From: Kiloniellales bacterium
Lineage (GTDB): Bacteria; Pseudomonadota; Alphaproteobacteria; Kiloniellales; JAKSBE01
Assembly (NCBI GenBank): GCA_030067055.1
Contig: JASJAL010000057.1
Span: forward strand, 1-15,170
Reading direction: 5' to 3'
DNA: 15,170 nucleotides
Shown here one piece after another: positions 7,748 through 15,170 of the stretch. Below the pieces are notes generated by a model that saw only the letters and a program-made list of their open reading frames with translations, made no database searches and was not told the origin of the DNA. Position 1 is the first letter of the stretch. Each line of letters begins with the position of its first letter. A program made the translations under genes and the position numbers.

Positions 7748-8215
7748 CTACTCGGCGCGGTAAAGAAAGTAGCGCCCGGGCGCGACGCCTTCGGGCAATT
7801 CGAGCGGGACCAGTCCCGCCGTCTTGGCCTCGGCCTGGGTCGCCGCGATGCCGCCCGGAGAGAGCAGCTTGGGAATCTGCGCCGCGATCTCGCGGACTAC
7901 CTCCGGACCGAGGTCGACGTGGACCAGCGGGATCGTGCCGGCGAAGCGCTTCACCGCCTGGGGCAGGGTCTCCGTAATCTCGCCCAGGAAGATGTGGTCG
8001 TCGTCGGGGATACAGTCCGGATGGGCCGCGATCTGCCGGTCGAAGACGTAGATCTCGCGGTCCGGCAGATGCTCCCGGATGTGGCTATAGGTGCGGCCGT
8101 TGCCGAGCCCCAGCTCCAGCACGGGCCCCGGCAGCTCGGACATCAGCTCCGCCGCCCGTTCGATGCAAGCGCACTGCGCTTGGCAGCGGCGGATGTGGCT
8201 TTCCAGACGACTCAT
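7748..8215 (-). CDS. Small class I SAM-dependent methyltransferase-like protein
   Basis: At 155 residues this is much shorter than typical class I methyltransferases. SAM-binding motif I is clear, VLELGLGNGRTYSHI (32-46), with an acidic residue after beta-2 in YVFDR (Asp59), HVDLG (99-103) at the beta-4 position, and LLSPGG (117-122) before the last strands. The N-terminus is rich in Cys and charge (RRCQAQCACIER). There is little room for a substrate-recognition domain, so the methyl acceptor is unknown and the protein might only bind SAM. ATG 8215 has a weak ribosome site: GGGAGAGAGG lies well upstream, about 13 nt away. The gene is 81 bp downstream of mtnK on the same strand, so it is probably in the same transcript. 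This links it by context, not by proof, to SAM or methylthioadenosine metabolism. Confidence 0.8.
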   Translation of the reverse strand: MSRLESHIRRCQAQCACIERAAELMSELPGPVLELGLGNGRTYSHIREHLPDREIYVFDRQIAAHPDCIPDDDHIFLGEITETLPQAVKRFAGTIPLVHVDLGPEVVREIAAQIPKLLSPGGIAATQAEAKTAGLVPLELPEGVAPGRYFLYRAE

Positions 8216-8296
8216 TGCTTTTTCGCGACCTCTCTCCCTGCGGCGGCGGCAGCATGGGCAGGACGATGCGGCCCGTCAAGGATTGGGGGTGCGACG

Positions 8297-9592
8297 CTAG
8301 CCCAGTTCGGGCTGCCAGCCGCGCAGCGCCGCGGCGGCTTCCGTCACGTCGTTGATCGTGGGAAAGGCGCCGGGGTTGACCATCATCTCGCGGGCCAGGG
8401 TCAGGGCGCGGGCCTCGCAGCGTGCCCGGAGCGCGGGGTCCTCGATCCATTCCAGGTCGATGTTGTGGGCCAGGCCAACGATGCGACGGATCATCTTTGC
8501 GGCACCGAAGCCCAGGGTGTCGCGGAAAAGCCGGTCGAGGTAGGCCTTGCGTTCCTGGTCCAGGCGCGCGGCGCCCAGCGCTCCCTGGAACAGCGCCGGC
8601 GGATAGCCGTCCCCGATCGCGGCCTCGCTGCGCCAGAGCGCCAGGAACTTGTCGCGGAAGCCGGTCCAGAAATCGCGCGTGGTCTCCAGAACCCAGACCC
8701 GATAGTCGTCCCGCGCGCCGGGCCGTTCCTCGTGGCCGTCCTGGGCGAAGTAGTTGAGCAGCAGGTTGGCGACCAAGGCGCCGGTGTCGAAGCCCATCGG
8801 ACCCATGAAGGCGAACTCCGGATCGATCACCCGGGTGTCGTCCTCGGTCACCATGATCGAGCCGGTGTGCAGGTCGCCGTGGATCAGAGCCTGGGCGTCG
8901 CCGAGGAAGCGCAGCTTGAGCCGCGAGATCGCGACCTTAAGGTCGCCGTCCTCGCGCAGCCGCGCGGCATAGGGGTCGAGCTGCGGGCTGGTCCAGCGGT
9001 TGTTCTCCGCGATCATGTAGGGCTCGGTGAAGATCAGGTCCTCGGTGATCTTGCAGAGCGCGCTGTTGCCGGCGAAGTCCGCGATCAGGTCCTTCTTCGC
9101 CGCGGCGCTCAGAGCCAGATCGCTGCTGTGGAACAGTGTCTGCGCCGCAAAGGTCGTGATGTCCTCGACGAAGCGGGGATAGACCGTGCCGGCAATCATG
9201 CCCCGGCGCAGGATGATGTGCGGCTCAAGCAGCTCCATGGCGATCAGCGCCAGCGTCTCGTCATAGTGACGGATCGCCGGCACCAGCCCGGGTGCGTAGC
9301 GCGCCTCGTGGCTCAGGGCCAGGTGCTCGAAGTGCGCGCGCGATAGCGGCAGTGGCCAGCTCTCGCCGACCAGGCGCACGTAGGGCAACGCCTGCTTGAC
9401 CGCCAGCCCACCGGCGGGCCCTCGCACCTTGAAGACCAGGTTGAGGTTGCCGTCGCCGACCTCCTCGACCGTCCAACCCGCCGGATCGCTGCCCAGGAAG
9501 TCGCGCAGCTTGTCGATCCCTGCCAGGTAGCCGCGCAGGCTGTCCGCATTGTGCGGTCCGTAACCCTCGGGCACATCCAGCTTGGCCTTCAT
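8297..9592 (-). CDS. mtnK: S-methyl-5-thioribose kinase
   Basis: MtnK phosphorylates 5-methylthioribose at C1 with ATP, producing the substrate of MtnA. The protein has 431 residues, close to the usual family size, and a protein-kinase-like (APH/choline kinase) fold. It shows the glycine-rich VGDGNLNLVFKV (45-56), the nucleotide lysine in LAVKQALPYVR (63-73), the catalytic loop HGDLHTGSIM (238-247) with Asp240, and the metal-binding DPEFAFMGPMGFD (257-269), all hallmarks of MTR kinase rather than aminoglycoside kinases. A conserved KMIRRIVGLAH (366-376) lies near the C-terminus. The start is ATG 9592 with GGGAGGGG (complement of 9597-9604) just upstream; the frame extends 44 codons further without family similarity. 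It is divergent from the LacI-type gene across a 205-bp gap and precedes the small methyltransferase. Confidence 0.95.
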   Translation of the reverse strand: MKAKLDVPEGYGPHNADSLRGYLAGIDKLRDFLGSDPAGWTVEEVGDGNLNLVFKVRGPAGGLAVKQALPYVRLVGESWPLPLSRAHFEHLALSHEARYAPGLVPAIRHYDETLALIAMELLEPHIILRRGMIAGTVYPRFVEDITTFAAQTLFHSSDLALSAAAKKDLIADFAGNSALCKITEDLIFTEPYMIAENNRWTSPQLDPYAARLREDGDLKVAISRLKLRFLGDAQALIHGDLHTGSIMVTEDDTRVIDPEFAFMGPMGFDTGALVANLLLNYFAQDGHEERPGARDDYRVWVLETTRDFWTGFRDKFLALWRSEAAIGDGYPPALFQGALGAARLDQERKAYLDRLFRDTLGFGAAKMIRRIVGLAHNIDLEWIEDPALRARCEARALTLAREMMVNPGAFPTINDVTEAAAALRGWQPELG

Positions 9593-9707
9593 CGATCCCC
9601 TCCCTCTCGTCCCGTGACACGCGGTTCGTCGGCGTCGTTTTCCTTTCGCTGCTTTATCTTCGGCGAGGCCGCCGCTGTCCAGGCGGTCAGTCGCTGCAAC
9701 GCAACAA

Positions 9708-9733
9708 CGAAAACGTTTGCGCAATCGTTTGCG
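9708..9733. promoter_or_regulatory. Two overlapping LacI-family operator palindromes
   Basis: Site 1 is CGAAAACGTTTGCG (9708-9721) and site 2 is CGCAATCGTTTGCG (9720-9733). Each is a 14-bp palindrome with a central CG and one mismatched pair, and both share the right half GTTTGCG. Their centres are 12 bp apart, a little over one helical turn. This form, with a CG core flanked by A/T and outer GC, is the classic LacI/GalR-family operator. It sits 65-90 bp before the start of a LacI-family gene and about 115-140 bp from the mtnK start, so the likely binder is the adjacent repressor. Confidence 0.7.
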
Positions 9734-9746
9734 TGGCCCCTATCCT
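9717..9746 (+). promoter_or_regulatory. Probable promoter of the LacI-ABC operon
   Basis: TTGCGC (9717-9722) and TATCCT (9741-9746) are separated by 18 nt and point toward the repressor gene, leaving a leader of about 45 nt. The two palindromes cover the -35 element and the spacer, which is a position where a bound repressor would block RNA polymerase. The -35 match is only moderate. Confidence 0.45.
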
Positions 9747-9797
9747 CATCTTGCCGGCTGCACAAAAACAACAAGGCCGAGCAAGAGGGAGGACCTG

Positions 9798-10922
9798 GTG
9801 CCGAGGCCGAAGTCTCCGGCAAGGCCACGCAGCCCATCGGGTGCCAAAGCGGCCGCCGGCGAGTTGAAGCGCAGCCGCCGCGCAGGCAAGACCGCGGTCA
9901 CGATCAAGGATGTCGCGCGCGCCGCGGGGGTCTCGGTGACCACCGTCTCCCACGTACTCAACGCCACCCGGCATGTCGCGCCTCGCACCAGCGAGCGGGT
10001 CCGCGGCGCCATCGCAGATCTCGGCTTCCGCCCTTCTGCCGTGGCCCGGGCCTTGAAGGCCGACCGGACCCGCAGCATCGGCATGCTGGTCACCTCCTCC
10101 ACCAATCCCTTCTTCGCCGAGGTGATTCGCGGCGTCGAGGAAGGCTGCTTCGCCCGCGGCTACAGCCTGATCCTCTGCAACACCGGCGACGTCAGCGAGC
10201 GCCTGGAATCCTACCTGGCGACCCTGGTCGCCAAGCGCATCGACGGCCTGGCGGTCATGACCACCAACCTGGACCAGCGATTCTTCCATCGCCTGGGCAC
10301 CCGGCGTCCCCTGCCGATTGTCGCGATCGATACCCTGAAGGTGCCGGACACGACCATCGTCAACGACGACTCCGAAGCCGGCGGCCGCCTCGCCGGACGC
10401 TACCTCGTGCAGCGCGGCTTCCGCCGCATGGCGGTCATCGCCGGGATGGAGGACCATCCGCGCAGCCGCGAGCGCCTGGCCGGCTTCCGCGCCGCCCTGG
10501 CCGAAGCCGGCCTGACCCTGGACCCGGCCCTGATTCTCCCATCGGACCTGACCGTCGGCGGCGGCTTCGCCGCCATGCAGGCCCTGCTCGACCGTAGCCG
10601 TGAGGGTCCGCCCGAGGCGGTCTTCTGCCTGAACGACCTGCTGGCGGTCGGCGGGCTCTGCGCGCTCGACAAGCGCGGCCTCAGGGTGCCCGACGACATC
10701 TCGATCATCGGCTACGACGACATCGAGCTGGCCGCCTACACGGTTCCGCCCCTGACCACGATCCGGCAGCCGGCGGCGGAGATCGGCCGTCGCGCGGCGG
10801 AAATCCTGATCGCACAGATCGAGAGCGGCAACGTCGCGGACAGCGTCGCCCTGGCCCCGGCCCTGATCGAGCGCGAGTCGGTCGGTCAGGCGCCGCGTCT
10901 CGAGCGGAGAAAGCGCGCATGA
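9798..10922 (+). CDS. LacI-family transcriptional regulator
   Basis: From GTG 9798 the protein has 374 residues. A basic N-terminal tail of about 30 residues precedes the LacI helix-turn-helix VTIKDVARAAGVSVTTVSHV (34-53) and the hinge helix RPSAVARALK (78-87). The periplasmic-binding-protein-like sensor domain runs from about 92 to 362, with SSTNPFFAEVIRGVEEG (100-116), VNDDSEAGGRLA (188-199), FCLNDLLAVG (276-285) and IIGYDDIELA (303-312). It should bind the tandem palindromes upstream and respond to a sugar-like ligand. GTG is chosen because GAGGGAGG (9785-9792) lies 5 nt before it; a TTG at 9717 in the same frame falls inside the operator. Its TGA overlaps the ATG of the first permease gene by 4 bp, which shows the repressor is part of the transport operon. 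Confidence 0.93.
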   Translation: MPRPKSPARPRSPSGAKAAAGELKRSRRAGKTAVTIKDVARAAGVSVTTVSHVLNATRHVAPRTSERVRGAIADLGFRPSAVARALKADRTRSIGMLVTSSTNPFFAEVIRGVEEGCFARGYSLILCNTGDVSERLESYLATLVAKRIDGLAVMTTNLDQRFFHRLGTRRPLPIVAIDTLKVPDTTIVNDDSEAGGRLAGRYLVQRGFRRMAVIAGMEDHPRSRERLAGFRAALAEAGLTLDPALILPSDLTVGGGFAAMQALLDRSREGPPEAVFCLNDLLAVGGLCALDKRGLRVPDDISIIGYDDIELAAYTVPPLTTIRQPAAEIGRRAAEILIAQIESGNVADSVALAPALIERESVGQAPRLERRKRA

Positions 10923-11908
10923 CCCCGCCATCGGAAGCCGTTGAGATCGTGCGTGGCGATCCCGCGACCTATCCGGGCTGGTTCGATGCGCGGCGCCGGG
11001 CCCGACCCCTGATCGTATCCCGCTGGGTGCCGATCATCCTGGTCGGGATTCCGGTGCTGACCCTCTTCGCGATCGTCGTCTATCCGACCGTGTGGATGTT
11101 CTATCACTCGCTGCGGGACACCAACATCTCGAGCCTGTTCTCCGGCAACCACGCCTTCATCGGCATGGAGAACTACGCCACGGTGGTGAGCTCCGAGCGC
11201 TTCCAGGACTCCCTGGTTCACCTCGTTCAGTACCTTGGCTTCGGCGCCTGCCTCCAGGTCCTGCTCGGCGTGGTCCTGGCCTTGACGCTCTACGAATGCG
11301 TCAAGTCGAACCTCTGGCGCACGGTCATTCTGATCCTGCTGATCCTGCCGATGATGCTGCCGCCCTCAATCGTCGGCGTGCTCTGGCGCTTTCTGCTGAC
11401 GCCCTCCAACGGCGCGATCAACCAGGCGCTGCTGAACCTGGGCCTGATCTCGGAGCACATCGAGTGGTTCAACGCCGGGATCTCGCTTTGGTCGATCATT
11501 TTGGCCGACATCTGGAACTGGACCGCGCTGCCGCTTCTGATCGTCTATTCCGGCCGGGTCTCGCTACCGCCCGCAGTCTACGAGGCGGCGCGGGTCGACG
11601 GTGCCAGCCAGTGGAAAGTGCTGCGCCATATCACCCTGCCGATGCTGAAGGAGGTCATCGCGATTGCCTTCATCCTGCGCTTCACCGACGCCTTCAAGTT
11701 CGTCGACCTGGTCTACGTGATGACCTCGGGCGGGCCGGCCCAATCCTCGGAGCTGCCGACCTACATCGCCTTCCAGCGCGGGATCCGCGAGTTCGCCATC
11801 GGCGAGGCCGCGGCCTACGCCATCATCATCTTCGCCATCTCGGCGGTCCTCATCATCCTCTTCTTGAAGTACATGAAGCGGGTGATGAAGGCCCAGGGCA
11901 TCGCCTGA
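10919..11908 (+). CDS. Sugar-type ABC transporter permease 1 (MalF/UgpA family)
   Basis: This inner-membrane protein has 329 residues and about six transmembrane helices (roughly 35-57, 105-127, 134-158, 187-211, 246-265 and 297-318). The cytoplasmic coupling loop EAARVDGASQWKVLRHITLP (222-241) is the EAA motif of binding-protein-dependent importers and contacts the ATPases. LPMMLPPSIVGVLWR (143-157) and the N-terminal helix ending YPTVWMFYHSL fit the CUT1 (carbohydrate uptake) class. ATG 10919 overlaps the upstream stop codon (ATGA), and GGAG at 10906-10909 is the ribosome site, so translation is probably coupled to the repressor gene. The second permease follows after 10 bp. A polyol, sugar or glycerol-phosphate-like substrate is likely from the family, but nothing here fixes it. 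Confidence 0.92.
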   Translation: MTPPSEAVEIVRGDPATYPGWFDARRRARPLIVSRWVPIILVGIPVLTLFAIVVYPTVWMFYHSLRDTNISSLFSGNHAFIGMENYATVVSSERFQDSLVHLVQYLGFGACLQVLLGVVLALTLYECVKSNLWRTVILILLILPMMLPPSIVGVLWRFLLTPSNGAINQALLNLGLISEHIEWFNAGISLWSIILADIWNWTALPLLIVYSGRVSLPPAVYEAARVDGASQWKVLRHITLPMLKEVIAIAFILRFTDAFKFVDLVYVMTSGGPAQSSELPTYIAFQRGIREFAIGEAAAYAIIIFAISAVLIILFLKYMKRVMKAQGIA

Positions 11909-11918
11909 GGCGCGCGGC

Positions 11919-12794
11919 ATGGCAAGCATCGACGCAGCTCCGGCCCATGTCGGCGCCCCCGATCAGCGCTGGCGCTTCGTGCGCCTGCTGTTCGTCGCCT
12001 TCCTGGGGCTCTGGCTGCTGTTCACGCTCTTCCCTTTCTACTTCATGTCGATCACGGCATTGAAGTCGGCGGCCGAGACCAACCTGACCGTGCCGACCTT
12101 CTGGCCAAAGGAATTCTTCCCAAGCAATTTCGCCGGAGTCTTCGCCGAGCCGACCAACTTCGACGCCCTGATCGACAGTTTCGTGATCGCGACCGGCAAT
12201 ACCTTGCTGGCACTCTTCCTCGGCACCCTGGCCGGCTACGCCTTCGCGCGCTTCCCGCGTCAGGCCGGCGGCGAGAACCTGGCCTTCTGGATCCTGTCCA
12301 ACCGGATGTTCCCGCCGGTCGCCGTGCTGGTGCCGATGTTCTTCCTCTTCGACAACACGCCCTGGGGCACGGATTCGGCGCTGTCGCTGATCATCCTCTA
12401 CCTGGTCTTCAACCTGCCGCTGGCGACCTGGCTGATGATGGTCTTCTTCCGCGATGCGCCGCGCGAGCTGGAAGAGGCTGCCTACCTGGACGGTTGGACC
12501 CCCTTCCAGGCCTTTGCGCGCATCACCCTGCCCCTGGTCCTGCCGGGGATGATCTCGGTCGCCATGCTGTGCTGGATCTTCGCCTGGAACGAATACCTCT
12601 TTGCCAACCTCTTCGTCGGTTCCGAGGTGCGCACCTACACCATCGTGATCCCGACCTTCACCCACGGCTCGCAGACCCTCTGGAACCTGCAGATGGCCTT
12701 CTCGCTGATCGCCATGATCCCGCCGGTGACCCTCTTCATCCTGCTGCGCCGCTACATGGTGCGCGGCCTCTCCCTCGGCGTCGTGAAGGGATAG
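11919..12794 (+). CDS. Sugar-type ABC transporter permease 2 (MalG/UgpE family)
   Basis: This protein has 291 residues and six predicted membrane helices (about 22-46, 88-110, 122-146, 155-177, 208-227 and 259-277). The EAA coupling loop EEAAYLDGWTPFQAFARITL (185-204) is in the usual place, and the pattern YFMSITALKSAAE (41-53) near the N-terminus and ANLFVGSEVRTYTIVI (229-244) near the C-terminus are typical of the MalG half. It pairs with permease 1 to form the translocation channel. GAGG at 11907-11910, overlapping the previous stop codon, is 8 nt from ATG 11919. The first ATPase gene begins 6 bp after its stop, so the genes are tightly co-transcribed. Confidence 0.92.
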   Translation: MASIDAAPAHVGAPDQRWRFVRLLFVAFLGLWLLFTLFPFYFMSITALKSAAETNLTVPTFWPKEFFPSNFAGVFAEPTNFDALIDSFVIATGNTLLALFLGTLAGYAFARFPRQAGGENLAFWILSNRMFPPVAVLVPMFFLFDNTPWGTDSALSLIILYLVFNLPLATWLMMVFFRDAPRELEEAAYLDGWTPFQAFARITLPLVLPGMISVAMLCWIFAWNEYLFANLFVGSEVRTYTIVIPTFTHGSQTLWNLQMAFSLIAMIPPVTLFILLRRYMVRGLSLGVVKG

Positions 12795-12800
12795 GCGGCC

Positions 12801-13901
12801 ATGGCACGGCTCCAGATCGAGGGACTTTGCAAGGGCTGGGACTTCCCGGTCATCGACGAGCTGAGCTTCGCCGTCGAGGAGGGCGAGTTCTTCGTCATCA
12901 TCGGCCCCTCGGGTATCGGCAAGACCACCTTGCTACGCCTGATCGCCGGGCTGGAGACCCCCGACCGGGGCCGGATCCTGGCCGGCGAGCGGGACGTCAC
13001 CCGGCTGCCGCCCTACCGCCGCCGGGTCGCCATGACCTTCGAATCCTACGCGCTCTATCCGCACAAGACGGTCTACGAGAACATCGCCAGCCCCTTGAAG
13101 GCACGGCGCGAGAGCAAGACGGTCATCGATCGGCGGGTGACCGACATCGCCAAGCTGTTGCGCATCGACCAGTTGCTGAACCGCCGTCCGGGCGAGGTCT
13201 CGGGCGGTCAGAAGCAGCGCACGGCGCTGGGCCGGACCTTGGTGGCGGATCCCGAGGTCTTCCTTTTGGACGAGCCGATCAGTCATCTCGACGCCAAGAT
13301 CCGCCACGAGCTCCGGACCCAGTTCCACACCCTGGAGGACCTACGACGCGTGGCGACGGTCTATGTCACGCACGACTACGCCGAGGCGTTGTCCCTGGGC
13401 GACCGCATCGGGGTGATGGGCAACGGCGGCCGACTGATACAGACCGGCGCGCCGCACGACCTCTTCGAGCGCCCGGCCAACCTCTTCGTCGCCGAGCACC
13501 TGGGCCAGCCGACGATCAACGTCATCCCGGCGCGCCTCGTCACTGTGGACCAAACGCTGGTCCTCCAGGCCGAGGGCGGCGATCTCAGCTTCCATGTGCC
13601 CGAGCCGCACCGCGCCCGGCTCGACGCGCGCAACCGGGCCGAGGTGACCCTGGGTCTGAGGCCACAGCACATCCGGCCAGCCGACGAGTTGGCCAACGGC
13701 GTCACCATCGACGCCCGGGTCGACATCTTCGAGGCCCTGGGCTCGACCGGGATCATGCTGGCCGAATGCGGCGGCGTGAAGCTGACCGCCCTGACCAGCC
13801 CCGAGCGGCACTTCGCCCACGGCGAGGCGGTGGCGCTTTCGGTCGACGACCGGGCCTTCCACTACTTCGATCCGGCCTCGGGCCGCAACCTGATGGAGTG
13901 A
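12801..13901 (+). CDS. ABC transporter ATP-binding protein 1 (MalK/UgpC-like), Q-loop Glu
   Basis: This MalK-type ATPase has 366 residues. The nucleotide-binding domain shows Walker A GPSGIGKT (35-42), signature VSGGQKQR (133-140), Walker B VFLLDE (153-158), D-loop SHLDAK (161-166) and switch His191 in VTHDY. The C-terminal TOBE/OB region includes LGLRPQHIRP (284-293). At the Q-loop, where MalK-like proteins usually read FQSYALYPH, this protein reads FESYALYPH, so Glu81 replaces the glutamine that links the ATP site to the permease. It powers import with permeases 1 and 2, probably as one half of an ATPase heterodimer with the next gene product. AAGGGA (12786-12791) precedes ATG 12801. The domain call is firm. 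Confidence 0.93.
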   Translation: MARLQIEGLCKGWDFPVIDELSFAVEEGEFFVIIGPSGIGKTTLLRLIAGLETPDRGRILAGERDVTRLPPYRRRVAMTFESYALYPHKTVYENIASPLKARRESKTVIDRRVTDIAKLLRIDQLLNRRPGEVSGGQKQRTALGRTLVADPEVFLLDEPISHLDAKIRHELRTQFHTLEDLRRVATVYVTHDYAEALSLGDRIGVMGNGGRLIQTGAPHDLFERPANLFVAEHLGQPTINVIPARLVTVDQTLVLQAEGGDLSFHVPEPHRARLDARNRAEVTLGLRPQHIRPADELANGVTIDARVDIFEALGSTGIMLAECGGVKLTALTSPERHFAHGEAVALSVDDRAFHYFDPASGRNLME

Positions 13902-13906
13902 GCGCT

Positions 13907-15007
<1,101 letters not shown>

Positions 15008-15079
15008 GAGGTCGGTGGCGCCGAAGAAGACCGGTTTCGGCCGGCGAGATTGAGGACAGAGTCCCAACGGGAGGTGGAC

Positions 15080-15170
15080 ATGGGTTTTCTGAGTGGTTGG
15101 ACAAGACGCAAGTTCCTGAGGGGTGTCGCAGCGGGTGCCGGCGCCGCGGCCCTGGGCGGGGCCCTACCGG
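15080..15170 (+). CDS. Tat-exported protein, probable ABC substrate-binding protein (3' partial)
   Basis: Only the first 30 codons lie in the window. They encode a twin-arginine signal, TRRKFLRG (residues 8-15), followed by the Ala/Gly-rich hydrophobic stretch VAAGAGAAALGGAL (16-29). ATG 15080 has GGGAGG (15069-15074) 5 nt upstream. The place at the end of a permease-permease-ATPase-ATPase operon that otherwise lacks one makes a periplasmic substrate-binding protein the likeliest product. That assignment is inference from context, since no mature sequence is visible. The 72-bp gap before it has only a weak 6-bp stem (GCCGAA with TTCGGC). Confidence 0.7.
   Translation, partial: MGFLSGWTRRKFLRGVAAGAGAAALGGALP

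Noticed and set aside
7919..9346. A 475-codon plus-strand open frame opposite mtnK and the methyltransferase gene
   Set aside because: The minus strand encodes the full MtnK motif set; the plus-strand frame has no recognisable domain and starts and ends without signals.
9687..10931. A 414-codon minus-strand open frame opposite the LacI-family gene
   Set aside because: The plus strand has the complete HTH and sensor domain; the minus frame is a codon-bias shadow.
12494..13906. Leftward extension of the second ATPase frame, giving an 837-residue protein
   Set aside because: The extension overlaps permease 2 and ATPase 1 out of frame; the ATPase fold starts at GTG 13907.
15020..15043. Stem GCCGAA / TTCGGC upstream of the Tat-exported protein gene
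   Set aside because: Six base pairs with a 10-nt loop and no T-run; expected by chance in GC-rich DNA.

Overview
The window is GC-rich, with G or C in most third codon positions, and is densely packed with bacterial genes. Gene content (a GltD-like flavoprotein with ferredoxin clusters, a CBS-pair protein, a DUF454 protein, a CUT1-type sugar ABC operon with a Tat-exported binding protein) fits an alphaproteobacterium, probably Rhodospirillales-like. That placement is inference. No rRNA, tRNA, CRISPR array, insertion sequence or phage gene was seen, and no gene-free stretch exceeds about 205 bp.

Layout, left to right. (A) 2-4576, plus strand: the 3' part of a GltD/PreT-like NAD(P)-FAD oxidoreductase with a C-terminal two-cluster ferredoxin domain; a two-CBS-domain protein; a small DUF454 (YbaN-like) membrane protein; a short-chain dehydrogenase; and a DUF457/YdjM-like membrane hydrolase starting at TTG. 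(B) 4587-9592, a methionine-salvage neighbourhood on both strands: mtnA (plus) with its own promoter, an orphan class I glutamine amidotransferase-like protein (minus), a PLP enzyme of the D-cysteine desulfhydrase/ACC deaminase family (plus), and a minus-strand pair mtnK followed by a very small SAM-dependent methyltransferase. (C) 9708-15170, plus strand: a LacI-type repressor gene heads a sugar-type ABC operon of two permeases, two ATPases of 366 residues each, and the start of a Tat-exported protein that is probably the substrate-binding protein.

How the genes work together. MtnK phosphorylates 5-methylthioribose and MtnA isomerises the product to methylthioribulose 1-phosphate. These are consecutive steps of methylthioadenosine recycling, but the two genes are about 2.5 kb apart and in opposite orientations. 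In block C the repressor, permeases and ATPases overlap or sit within 10 bp of each other, which indicates one transcript. Two overlapping LacI-type palindromes lie on a plausible promoter upstream of the repressor gene, so the operon is probably autoregulated. The substrate cannot be named from this window.

The most notable observations are: both ABC ATPases have glutamate where the Q-loop glutamine is expected; the tandem operators have a 13/14 match inside the second ATPase gene; the PLP enzyme has serine at a position that usually distinguishes its family members; and a nested inverted repeat lies upstream of the DUF457 gene. I found no wholly new multi-gene system.
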